DNA of 64,000 nucleotides, taken from an uncultured Lentisphaeria bacterium. GTDB taxonomy: Bacteria; Verrucomicrobiota; Lentisphaeria; Victivallales; UBA1829. Shown here in pieces: positions 43,827-52,032 of the stretch; the stretch's first letter is position 1; each line of letters opens with the position of its first letter. The notes beneath the pieces are model-generated. The model worked only from the letters and a program-made list of their open reading frames with translations. It searched no databases and had not been told where the DNA came from. Location: NCBI GenBank assembly GCA_905197955.1, contig CAJKAR010000006.1:62001-126000 (forward strand), read 5' to 3'. The position numbers and the translations under genes were made by a program.

Positions 43827-44906
43827 TCATTTTCCGCGGGAGGCATCCAGCCGCTCCCGGATTCCCCGGCGGAACACGGAGGAGTAATCCTTCAGATCGG
43901 AAAGCTCCTCCACATAGCGGTTAATGTGGCAGGCATCCTGATAGGTGTCGAATTCCACGCCTTCGCTGAATCGGAAAACGCCATGACGCCAGGCGCGGAA
44001 ATCCAGATCCCCGTTCAGGAGAGTCATCTTCGCCTTCGGAGCGACAAGACGAATCAGGCTGATCAGAGATGTGGTGCAGTTTTCCGTCAGAGTGTTGTAG
44101 AATTCCGGAGTCTCTTTCAGACGGTTGATCTTTTCGACCGTACCGAGAAACATCGTCCGTACGGCTTCGGGTTCGACATTCAGCGGATACACATACAGCT
44201 CCTCTTTCCGGTAATTCGTCCGGAGGCCGAAGAGATCCCGCTCATCGGCCAGGATCCAGAGCACTTCATACTGCTTGAAAATTCCCTGAAAGGTCCCCTG
44301 CTCCACGTTCTTCGCAAGACGGGTCTCGACGGATAACGCAAGGCGGCCGCCTTCGCCGAAATCGAAGGAAAACATCGTGTGCCCGATCACGGAGATGCCG
44401 TCCCAGTGCGACAGAGCGAAATCCAGTCCGCGCAGCCGGCTGAGACGGTAGGAGCGGGTCTCGTATCGAACATCGAACTGATCGGTTGTGCGGTACCGGA
44501 AGTTGCGGACATGAAAAACCGTCACCTTGTCTCCATCGATCACGGCGTAAGGATTCCGGCTGAAGGAGGGCTGCCAGTCGCGATCATTGCTCGGACGCCG
44601 CAGACTCCACGGAATAAAAATCAGGAACAGAATCATCAGAATGGTCGGCAGAAACGGCACAAAGCGCTTCCGGAAAATCACCGACAGCAGAACGGTCAGA
44701 AAGAGTCCCGCTGCCAGAACGCCGCTCAACCCCTCCGGCAAATTCCGCGTCCCGTAGACCAGAATCCCGGAACACCAGATCCCGAAACAGAAATAGACCA
44801 CATAAAAAAGAATGCGAAGCATCTTCAGAATCCGGTCATGACGCGCCAGAAACTCCCGGAGAGAAAAGATCATCCGCTGGAGAAGCGGAAATAAGAAACA
44901 TCTCAT
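43827..44906 (-). CDS. DUF4105 (Lnb N-terminal) family membrane protein
   Basis: This 359-residue protein has three N-terminal membrane helices (about 27-102) and a periplasmic DUF4105 domain. The family's conserved residues are seen in LSHWDG and GHTMFSFDF (about 163-180) and in the Cys of ENCTTSL (about 276). This layout suggests a papain-like hydrolase or acyltransferase fold. It is last in the long Tad-containing operon and overlaps the solute-binding protein gene by 4 bases. No substrate is known. Confidence 0.8.
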   Translation of the reverse strand: MRCFLFPLLQRMIFSLREFLARHDRILKMLRILFYVVYFCFGIWCSGILVYGTRNLPEGLSGVLAAGLFLTVLLSVIFRKRFVPFLPTILMILFLIFIPWSLRRPSNDRDWQPSFSRNPYAVIDGDKVTVFHVRNFRYRTTDQFDVRYETRSYRLSRLRGLDFALSHWDGISVIGHTMFSFDFGEGGRLALSVETRLAKNVEQGTFQGIFKQYEVLWILADERDLFGLRTNYRKEELYVYPLNVEPEAVRTMFLGTVEKINRLKETPEFYNTLTENCTTSLISLIRLVAPKAKMTLLNGDLDFRAWRHGVFRFSEGVEFDTYQDACHINRYVEELSDLKDYSSVFRRGIRERLDASRGK

Positions 44907-45685
44907 AAGGAGTTTTCCGTCAGCCCGTATTTCTGAAGCAGTTTTTTATATTCGGGAGTTTTCCGGAACTTCTCAAACTCCTGATTGAACTGTTTGACGA
45001 ACGTCCATGATTCCCGTTTTCCCGGAGTGAAGGCGATGTAGAATTCGGCCTCGTTATCGAGTTTTTTCACCAGACGAATCTGTTTTGCGGAGTTGCGGAT
45101 CCGTTTCATGGACCAGTCCATCACAGCGGTATAGCTGACGATGGCCTGCAGCTTCTTCTGCATCAGATCGCGCACCATTTTATCGTTGGCGTTCCAGCCG
45201 TTGTAAATCACGGCGATGCCATCGGTTGAGTGATCCTTGAGGAAGCGGTCGAATTCATCGGAATGGGAGTAATCGGTCATAAAACCGGTCTTTGCCTTGG
45301 CAAGCGAGGCGGCGGAGTCGAATTTCAGCGGAGAATCGTTTCGGAGATACACGGCACTGACCGTCTTGAACAAAGGCCTGCTGGGATATACCAGATTCGG
45401 CTTGTCGGCCTTGCACACCCCGATCACCGCATGGCACTGATTGCGCTGGAGATCCCGCATTGCCCACTGCCAGCCCTGATTGCGGAAATTCAGGCGATAC
45501 CGATCCGCAGGAAACACTTTGCGCAGAATTTCAATCGCGATTCCCGGATGCGTTTTGGAGTTGATCCCGCAGACAAACGGCGGGAAATACTCCACACGGA
45601 TATTGATCTCCTGCGGGGCTGCAAACAGCACTGGCAGAAAGAGGACCGACAGGAAAAAAATCAGCAGACTTCGTTTCAGATTCAT
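44903..45685 (-). CDS. Periplasmic solute-binding protein, family 3
   Basis: This 260-residue exported protein has a signal peptide (about 1-22). Its bilobed SBP family-3 domain shows IRVEYFPPFV, GIAIEILRKVF and a C-terminal FNQEFEKFRKTPEYKKLLQKYG. It is not next to transporter permeases; it is co-translated with rsmG upstream and the DUF4105 gene downstream, so it may act as a sensor or chaperone rather than an importer subunit. The ligand is unknown; amino acids are typical for the family. Confidence 0.82.
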   Translation of the reverse strand: MNLKRSLLIFFLSVLFLPVLFAAPQEINIRVEYFPPFVCGINSKTHPGIAIEILRKVFPADRYRLNFRNQGWQWAMRDLQRNQCHAVIGVCKADKPNLVYPSRPLFKTVSAVYLRNDSPLKFDSAASLAKAKTGFMTDYSHSDEFDRFLKDHSTDGIAVIYNGWNANDKMVRDLMQKKLQAIVSYTAVMDWSMKRIRNSAKQIRLVKKLDNEAEFYIAFTPGKRESWTFVKQFNQEFEKFRKTPEYKKLLQKYGLTENSL

Positions 45686-46341
45686 TTTTTATACACTCCC
45701 GGAAGAATCATAAAGAGACGAGTTCCGGCATCATCGGGAAGCTGGAACGTCTCGGTGCATTGGAAACGCATGGCGAGTTTTTGAAGTTCCGGTTTTTCAC
45801 GATCGCGCTGATCCGGGGTCCGGTAGACATACAGGCAGGCGTTTTTACGCAGAAGTCCTGAGACTTCCCGGACCAGCTTGACCGAATCGGCCACAGCGCG
45901 CGCAGTAACCAGATCGAAATGACGATTGTAATCCTCTTCGTGAGCGAGTTCATTCGCCCGTGCATGAAGGGCCTCAAGATTATCCAGCTCCATTGCCTCG
46001 GCGGCACGGAGGACAAAATCGATTTTCTTGCGGGTGGAATCGACAGCCGTCACCTGCAATTCCGGGAACGCCGCCGCCAGCGGCAGAGAGGGAAAGCCCG
46101 CACCGCAGCCGACATCGCAGAGATTGAACTTTCCTTTCAGATACGGCGCAATCGAAATGGAGTCTGCAATGTGCTTGCTCCAGAATTCATTCTCCGGGAT
46201 CCGGGTCAGATTCATCGTCCGGTTGGTTTCATAGAGAATCTCCTTGAATCTGGAGCAGGCGCGCAGGAAACGGTCGAACTGTCCAGCCGGGACGTGACGT
46301 TTCAAAAAACCGAGGCAATCTTCCGAGAGCATGGCATCCAT
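45682..46341 (-). CDS. rsmG: 16S rRNA (guanine-527-N7)-methyltransferase
   Basis: This SAM-dependent enzyme methylates G527 of 16S rRNA. The 219-residue protein (E. coli RsmG 207) has the SAM-binding motif DVGCGAGFPSLPLA (about 80-93), VDSTRKK and the catalytic-region pattern TARAVA. ATG 46341 is preferred; it lies one base after the previous gene's stop, and ATG 46332 is also in frame. It sits inside the tail of the Tad/FHA/PEGA operon. Confidence 0.93.
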   Translation of the reverse strand: MDAMLSEDCLGFLKRHVPAGQFDRFLRACSRFKEILYETNRTMNLTRIPENEFWSKHIADSISIAPYLKGKFNLCDVGCGAGFPSLPLAAAFPELQVTAVDSTRKKIDFVLRAAEAMELDNLEALHARANELAHEEDYNRHFDLVTARAVADSVKLVREVSGLLRKNACLYVYRTPDQRDREKPELQKLAMRFQCTETFQLPDDAGTRLFMILPGVYKK

Positions 46342-46342
46342 C

Positions 46343-46912
46343 TTACACCGTCTTTCCCCCTGCGGCGAGGCGCAGGACAAAGGTCATCAGAGAACAGACC
46401 GCGAAAAAGATCATGAATGCCGGAAACACATAACGGTATTTTCCGACGGAAAGCCGGATGATCTCCCGTGTCAGATGCGGTTTCCCGGAGATGAAAATCC
46501 CGATCGTGCCGAAAACAAAACAGGCAAAAGCAAAAATCATGGATCCCGCCGTTGGATTTGCAAATGACTCCTTCAGGAAAAAGTGCGCCGTCAGAATCAT
46601 GAATCCGCCGATCGCACGCGACAGGAGATGATCCAGTGCAACATATGCCAGAATCGTCAGCAGAATCGCCAGCGGCAGCAAATACCGGTGCAGCGATTCC
46701 GGAAGAATCGGCATTGCATTCGGAATGCACCAGAGCAGATCGACCAGTCCCAGAACAGTTCCGGCAATTCTGGCGCGAGGGAACTTCTCCGCTTCGGCCA
46801 GATTGTGTCTGCCGACGCGCAGCAGCAGCCAGGCGCCGACCAGCATCGCGGCGGCACAGAGAGGTAGCAGGATCAGATACATGATCCCCGGATTGAAAAA
46901 CTGAACCATCAT
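46343..46912 (-). CDS. Membrane protein of unknown function
   Basis: This 189-residue protein has about six hydrophobic helices and short loops, with no recognised family signature. It overlaps the PEGA lipoprotein gene by 4 bases and ends one base before rsmG, so its expression is tied to the Tad-associated operon. Conserved polar or charged residues within helices that would suggest transport are not obvious. Confidence 0.7.
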   Translation of the reverse strand: MMVQFFNPGIMYLILLPLCAAAMLVGAWLLLRVGRHNLAEAEKFPRARIAGTVLGLVDLLWCIPNAMPILPESLHRYLLPLAILLTILAYVALDHLLSRAIGGFMILTAHFFLKESFANPTAGSMIFAFACFVFGTIGIFISGKPHLTREIIRLSVGKYRYVFPAFMIFFAVCSLMTFVLRLAAGGKTV

Positions 46913-48243
46913 TCCTTGTCCTTGATTGGGGTAATCGATTTGATTTCATCTGCCCGGTAGGTTACCTGAACTCCGGGTTCGGGTTCGAACATGACTTTGC
47001 CGTTTGCCTGACGCGCGATAAAGCGTCCGGTTGTAATTCTGCCATCCTTCATTTCGAGCGTGGCGTTTGCAATCCACATGGTCAGATTGTCAAGACGCTC
47101 CGTCTTTCCTTTTTCGATCCGGACGGAAATCACCTTCCGATTGGGGCGCGCCCGTTTATGAACCAGTTCCAGAGTATGCTTTCCGGGAGTCAGGCCGCGA
47201 ATGGTGAACACACTGGAGATCTCCGGATTATTGGGATCGCGAACGGTTGCTCCTTTGAGCTGACCATCCAGGTAGACGGTGACTCCGGGAGGATACGTCA
47301 CAAAATCCAGCTGTCCTGTACTGCTGCTCAGCGCCAGATTCCGTTCCACGGTCTGTCCGCCCGCCAGATCGATGTCGATGGAGACCGGATCAAATCCGGC
47401 CTTCCGGAATGCAACCTTGTAACGTCCGCGCGGCAGCGAGGAGACATTCAGCGGAGTGGAACCGTAATCCTTGCCGTTGATGCTGACGGAGGCTCCGGAA
47501 GGAACCGTCGTCAGTTTCAGATTTCCCGGAAGCGGCTCCATTTTTGCCTGCACGATTGCCTCCCGGTCCCGATTGACCAGAACGGTCTGCTCATACACGG
47601 AATATCCCGCCTTCACGATGGTCACCTTGTATTTTCCCTGTTCCAGACGCGCATTGTACGGAGTATCGCCGACCGGCGCATCGTTCAGCTTGACCTGCGC
47701 CTTGTCCGGTTCCGAAGTCACCTTCAACGTTCCCACATTCGACACCAGAACGGTATTGATCGACTGCGGACGCGCTGAAGAAACATTCCATTTGATCGAC
47801 TGCGGCGAATATCCCGGCAGTTTCAGAAGAGCCGTGTAATTGCCGGGAGGGACATCTTTAAGAACGAACGGAGTCTCCCCGAGGAATTTGCCGTTCTGAT
47901 GCACCGCCGCTCCGGAGGGCTTCGACGTGAACAGAATGGATGCCTTTTCCGGCTCCAGCTTCACATTGATTTTCTTCTCCTCGCCCGGCTTGAGGGAGAG
48001 GGTCATCCAGACCGGATAGTGGTTTGCTTTTGCAATTTTGACCACATGAGTTCCATGCACAATCCGACAGCCGTAGGGAGTTTTGCCGACCTCCCGTTTC
48101 AGAAGAGTGACCGTCGCGCCCTCAGGCTCCGAATAAAGTTTCAGAACCGCCCGGTCATCGCGCACCTTCTTTCCGCAGCCGGAAATCAGAAGAGTGCCGC
48201 CTGCAAAAACAAGAACGGCAAATGCAACAATCCAAGATCTCAT
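46909..48243 (-). CDS. PEGA-repeat lipoprotein
   Basis: This 444-residue lipoprotein has the lipobox LISGC (Cys about 23). It contains five PEGA-type repeats of about 65 residues (from about 34, 98, 168, 238 and 308), each with the pattern (S/P)EP-x-GA-x-V-x-(L/I)-N/D-G-x-x-x-G-x-TP and G-x-Y-x-V. A C-terminal module of about 50 residues (DGRITTGRFIARQANG to ADEIKSI) looks like a small SH3/Sm-like barrel. PEGA repeats are common on surface proteins. Lying in the Tad operon, it may be a periplasmic or outer-membrane scaffold. Confidence 0.85.
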   Translation of the reverse strand: MRSWIVAFAVLVFAGGTLLISGCGKKVRDDRAVLKLYSEPEGATVTLLKREVGKTPYGCRIVHGTHVVKIAKANHYPVWMTLSLKPGEEKKINVKLEPEKASILFTSKPSGAAVHQNGKFLGETPFVLKDVPPGNYTALLKLPGYSPQSIKWNVSSARPQSINTVLVSNVGTLKVTSEPDKAQVKLNDAPVGDTPYNARLEQGKYKVTIVKAGYSVYEQTVLVNRDREAIVQAKMEPLPGNLKLTTVPSGASVSINGKDYGSTPLNVSSLPRGRYKVAFRKAGFDPVSIDIDLAGGQTVERNLALSSSTGQLDFVTYPPGVTVYLDGQLKGATVRDPNNPEISSVFTIRGLTPGKHTLELVHKRARPNRKVISVRIEKGKTERLDNLTMWIANATLEMKDGRITTGRFIARQANGKVMFEPEPGVQVTYRADEIKSITPIKDKE

Positions 48244-48247
48244 ATTC

Positions 48248-49795
48248 TTATTTCCTCATCTGTCTGTCAAATGTAAGTTTATATTTTTTCAGGTTCTGAT
48301 AGGCTTTGCTGTCCTGCTGCACCATATCCATTCCCTTCTGGCATTCCGCGGAGGCGTTCGCCCACTGCTTCAATTTGTAATAGCGCTGGATATTGAATTC
48401 AATATCCTTCATTTTCCGGTTATAGATCTCTTTTGCCTCGGCGCTGCGTTTTCTGGCGATATCCCACTCTCTCGGACGGGGGACGAACTGCTCGAAAAAT
48501 TCCATGGCAAGATTGTAGCGGCTTATGGCTTCCCGGAGATTTTCCGGCTTTGCTTCATAATTGTTGAAGAGGTCTTCTGCTTTTCGGAAGGTCTCGAACG
48601 CATATTTGCGCATCTCCTCGACGTTCATGGCAACGGAAGAGATTCCGTTGCTGTCGGCGAACCGGTCGATCGCCCGTTCAATCGCCTCAAACGAACTCTG
48701 GGCGTAGGCGTTGCGCACCGTAATGGAATTCTGTTTGTTGTCGATCAGAACTGTAAGTTTCCGGCGCTCATCGGTTTTATCTGTTGCCAGAGCGGCAAGG
48801 GGCTCCTGCTTCAGTTTCAGGAATTCCGTCTCCCGGACGGAATCCTCCAGATCCTTCAGATATTTCTGATTGACATTTTCGAATTTCTTTTCAAATCTCC
48901 GTCCGAATTTCAGGTCATCGAGCACGAACTTCGCGCTTCCGTTTTCCAGCGTGAATGCAAAACGGAACACATTGTCCGGCTCCACCTTCTGACGTTCATA
49001 TTCAATCACGAATTCCGGCTTGGCCGTTCTGACGGCAGTCTTCGAGGAAGAGGACTCTTTTGACAGGAAATTGATCCGGACAAAAAAACAGATGACTATC
49101 ACCGCCAGCGAAATCACCAGAACAGGAAAGAAAAAGCGCAGATGCTTCGGCTTATTTTCCGCATCTCCGGAAGAGTTCCCCGACTCATGTTTCTGCGCGG
49201 ACTCTTTTTTCCCGAAGATATTGCCTCCGGCGACTTTTGCAAAAACGGTTTTGGGATCCTTCGGCGGCTCCTGCTCACTCTTTTTCTCCGCAGAAGCTCT
49301 GGATCCTCCGGCAGCGACCACAAACACGTTCGGAGCCGTTTTTTCCGGAGCTGTTTTTTCCGAAATTGTTTTTTCCGAAATTGTTTTTTCCGGAGTCTGC
49401 GTCCCGGAAGCCTGCACGGGGACTTCCGACGGCGTAGTGGAAAAAGCTGCTGTTTGCGGTTCAGCAACGGAATTTTCATTTTCCTTTGCTTTTGCCCCTG
49501 CCTCAGGAGCAGCCTCCCCAAACAGAAGAGTCTGATCTCCCAGCAGAATCTGATCCCCCGATTTCAGGGTTGTTTCACCGGTAATCTTCACGCCGTTGAC
49601 TTTCGTGCCGTTCGTACTGCCGAGATCGGCAATCGACCATTTCACTCCATCAAATGAAATTTTAGCATGATAGCGGGAAACCCCGGCAACCAGAAGCTGG
49701 ATGTCATTATCCGATTCGCGCCCGATGCAGACTCCGGGCGGCTGAAGGACAACGCTCTCGCCTTTTCGCGGACCGTTTGTAAAAGAAAGTTTCAT
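48248..49795 (-). CDS. FHA-domain membrane protein
   Basis: This 515-residue protein starts with a forkhead-associated domain (about 1-90), which binds phosphothreonine. Typical FHA features are IGRESDNDIQL, SRYHAKI and DLGSTNGTKVNG. A low-complexity linker includes four pentapeptide repeats (EKTIS/EKTAP). A membrane helix follows (about 225-245), then a charged, partly coiled-coil periplasmic part. The FHA side would be cytoplasmic. It overlaps the DUF192 gene by 4 bases. Its position suggests a phosphorylation-dependent regulator or scaffold of the Tad machinery. Confidence 0.83.
   Translation of the reverse strand: MKLSFTNGPRKGESVVLQPPGVCIGRESDNDIQLLVAGVSRYHAKISFDGVKWSIADLGSTNGTKVNGVKITGETTLKSGDQILLGDQTLLFGEAAPEAGAKAKENENSVAEPQTAAFSTTPSEVPVQASGTQTPEKTISEKTISEKTAPEKTAPNVFVVAAGGSRASAEKKSEQEPPKDPKTVFAKVAGGNIFGKKESAQKHESGNSSGDAENKPKHLRFFFPVLVISLAVIVICFFVRINFLSKESSSSKTAVRTAKPEFVIEYERQKVEPDNVFRFAFTLENGSAKFVLDDLKFGRRFEKKFENVNQKYLKDLEDSVRETEFLKLKQEPLAALATDKTDERRKLTVLIDNKQNSITVRNAYAQSSFEAIERAIDRFADSNGISSVAMNVEEMRKYAFETFRKAEDLFNNYEAKPENLREAISRYNLAMEFFEQFVPRPREWDIARKRSAEAKEIYNRKMKDIEFNIQRYYKLKQWANASAECQKGMDMVQQDSKAYQNLKKYKLTFDRQMRK
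49336..49395 (-). repeat. Four tandem 15-bp repeats inside the FHA protein gene
   Basis: Units of 15 bases start at 49336, 49351, 49366 and 49381 and differ by a few bases. They encode pentapeptides of the form EKT(I/A)(S/P) in the linker between the FHA domain and the membrane helix. Confidence 0.75.
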
Positions 49796-50223
49796 GGTTT
49801 TGTATCTCCATATATGCTTGCGGCGGCTTCAGGTTTGGCAGTAATGACTTTTCTGAAACCGACATTGATCTCATCCACACATTCCGCATCCAGATCGATG
49901 TAATCTCCCGGCGCGGTTTTCGTTCTGGCAATCGTTCCAGGCGGCAGTTCGATCACGGTCAGACCGCCTCGGCACCCGCACCATGGGATCCATGGAGCAA
50001 GCGATTCCACCGTCTTCAAAATTCTGTTCTCCCTGCCGATGAACAGGACATCGATTCTCTGCGACATGAAAAACGTATGGATCGCACTGCAACGTTCAAA
50101 GATCAGCGCATCGAACACTGAAAATTTCCGTCCGATCATCCCGCGCGTCCGCGACCAGAGCGAACATGCCCGCAGAGGCGATGCGGCAATTACCGTTTTT
50201 CTGGAAATATTGTTGATCGTCAT
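49792..50223 (-). CDS. DUF192 (UPF0127) family protein
   Basis: This 143-residue single-domain protein matches DUF192 in length and in its motif order: RTRGMIGRKF, ALIFERCSAIHTFFM, IDVLFIGREN and a C-terminal PGD..DL segment. No signal peptide is visible, unlike many members. It lies between tadC and the FHA gene with a 9-base gap and a 4-base overlap. The biochemical role of the family is unknown. Confidence 0.83.
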   Translation of the reverse strand: MTINNISRKTVIAASPLRACSLWSRTRGMIGRKFSVFDALIFERCSAIHTFFMSQRIDVLFIGRENRILKTVESLAPWIPWCGCRGGLTVIELPPGTIARTKTAPGDYIDLDAECVDEINVGFRKVITAKPEAAASIYGDTKP

Positions 50224-50232
50224 CGTTCCGGA

Positions 50233-51117
50233 CTACCCCATCATTTTCATTGCCTGGAGGATAATCGGCCCCATCAGCAACAGGAACACCGAGGGGAAAA
50301 TAAAGACAACCACCGGAATCAGAATTTTCACCGGCGCCTCATTTGCCAGTTTTTCCGCCATGGAAAAACGTTTGGAACGGAGCTGATCGCTCTGAATCCG
50401 GAGAAGCTGACCGATGCTGATTCCAAGCTCATCCGCCTGAACAATCGAGTTCACAACCGAGGTCAGTTCCGACTGCTGAACACGATTTGCCATCTCCTTC
50501 AATGCAGTCTGCCGTTTTTTTCCAAGCTGAATTTCCTGAAGCGCCCGCGTCATCTCCTCTCCCAGCGGATCAATTTTCCGACAGGCGAGAATATCACGCA
50601 GGGCAGAGAGAAAATCTTTTCCCGCCTCCACCGAAAGTGTCAGCAGATCCAGAAGATTCGGCAGCGCACGCAGAATCAGATACTGACGTCTGGCCACCAC
50701 TTTCTTCAGCCATGCCATCGGATAAATATACAGCAGAGCCAGCAGAACAAGTCCGTAAATCACTTTTCCCGAGAATCCCAGCAGAGCCGCAAACAGGAAA
50801 CCCAGCACCAGCAGACAGATTCGCGCGGCAATGAACTGTTCCGTGGAGATGGTCTGATCGTAACCGGCCATCTGAAGCAGATTGGAGACATTTTTCTTCA
50901 TGACATCAAACCCCTCATGATCCAGCAGCGGAACAATGTTCGGCGTCAGCGGCAGAAAGAGCTTGATCAGGAGCGGAAGTTTTTTCCGGAAATCCTCATG
51001 TCGCTCCGTGGAACTGTCGATCTCGATGGAGCGAAGCGCATTGAAAATCAGAAAGACGACACATCCGCAGCAGATCCCGGCGGAAAGTGCGGCAAAAAAT
51101 GTAATGATTTCATTCAT
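50233..51117 (-). CDS. tadC: Tad/Flp secretion inner-membrane protein TadC
   Basis: This 294-residue type II secretion F-domain protein of the Tad pathway forms part of the inner-membrane platform. It has an N-terminal helix, a T2SF domain with characteristic LLTLSVEAGKDFLSALRDI and VNSIVQADELGISIGQLL segments, and a C-terminal helix near PSVFLLLMGPIIL. AAGGAG is 8 bases before the ATG. It follows tadB by 12 bases. Confidence 0.88.
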   Translation of the reverse strand: MNEIITFFAALSAGICCGCVVFLIFNALRSIEIDSSTERHEDFRKKLPLLIKLFLPLTPNIVPLLDHEGFDVMKKNVSNLLQMAGYDQTISTEQFIAARICLLVLGFLFAALLGFSGKVIYGLVLLALLYIYPMAWLKKVVARRQYLILRALPNLLDLLTLSVEAGKDFLSALRDILACRKIDPLGEEMTRALQEIQLGKKRQTALKEMANRVQQSELTSVVNSIVQADELGISIGQLLRIQSDQLRSKRFSMAEKLANEAPVKILIPVVVFIFPSVFLLLMGPIILQAMKMMG

Positions 51118-51129
51118 GCGGCATTCTCC

Positions 51130-52032
51130 TTATACATCAATCGTTGTAATTTTGCGGATGATCAGAAATCCCGTCACGACCAGTCCGATGACGACGACCA
51201 TGATAACCAGTCCAAGCGGCGAATTGAAAAACGCATCGACCATATCCGGCGAAATCTTTGCCATAGCCGCCAGCAGCAGAAACGGCATCGCCCCGATGAT
51301 GTAGGCCTGAAGACGTCCCTGCGCGGTCAGAGCATTGAGTTTGTTCGTAATGCGGACCCGTTCCCGGATCACGCCGGCAAGCCGCTCCAGCACGCCGGTG
51401 AGTTCACCGCCCGTCTGACGCGCCGTGATTACGGCGATTACAACCAGTTCAAAATCTTTGGAACCGACCCGCATCGCCATTTTTTCAAACGCCTCGTCGA
51501 AATTGACTCCAAGACGGAGTTCCTGGGTCAGAACCGAAAATTCAAAGGAGATCGGTCTTCTGTTCTCGTTTGCCACCACATCCAGCGCCTGCGAAAGACT
51601 GAATCCGGCTTTCAGGGAACCGCTGATCGAAAGCAGAGCATCCTCCAGCTGTTCGTTGAATTTGTTCAGGCGCTGTTTCTTCAGATGCCGCAGCCAGAGC
51701 CGCGGAATAAAGAAAAAAAACACCGCCGCAAGAGAGCCGACAAATACAATTTTCGACCACGACGGATCCGACGACGATATGCAGAGAACCGCAATCCCCA
51801 GAAACGCTCCCAATCCGGCAAGCGCCAGACTCAGGTCGAAAATCTTTCCGGGCGGCATTTGCAGAAGCACATCGTCATATTCGATCGCGGTCTCCTGAAT
51901 GTAGCGTGATTTGTAACGTTTCGACGCATCCGATACAAAATCAATGATAACGAACGTGGCAAACGTCACCGCCAATCCAGAAGAAAGACATGCCAGAAGT
52001 GTAAAATTGGTAAACAGAGCCAGAATATCCAT
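51130..52032 (-). CDS. tadB: Tad/Flp secretion inner-membrane protein TadB
   Basis: This 300-residue F-domain protein is the partner of TadC. It has an N-terminal helix, a pair of helices near 75-110, the T2SF domain (about 130-260, with LLSISGSLKAGFSLSQALDV and TARQTGGELTGVLERL) and C-terminal helices. ATG 52032 shares one base with the tadA stop and has GGGAG 7 bases upstream; a GTG three bases earlier is possible. Confidence 0.88.
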   Translation of the reverse strand: MDILALFTNFTLLACLSSGLAVTFATFVIIDFVSDASKRYKSRYIQETAIEYDDVLLQMPPGKIFDLSLALAGLGAFLGIAVLCISSSDPSWSKIVFVGSLAAVFFFFIPRLWLRHLKKQRLNKFNEQLEDALLSISGSLKAGFSLSQALDVVANENRRPISFEFSVLTQELRLGVNFDEAFEKMAMRVGSKDFELVVIAVITARQTGGELTGVLERLAGVIRERVRITNKLNALTAQGRLQAYIIGAMPFLLLAAMAKISPDMVDAFFNSPLGLVIMVVVIGLVVTGFLIIRKITTIDV

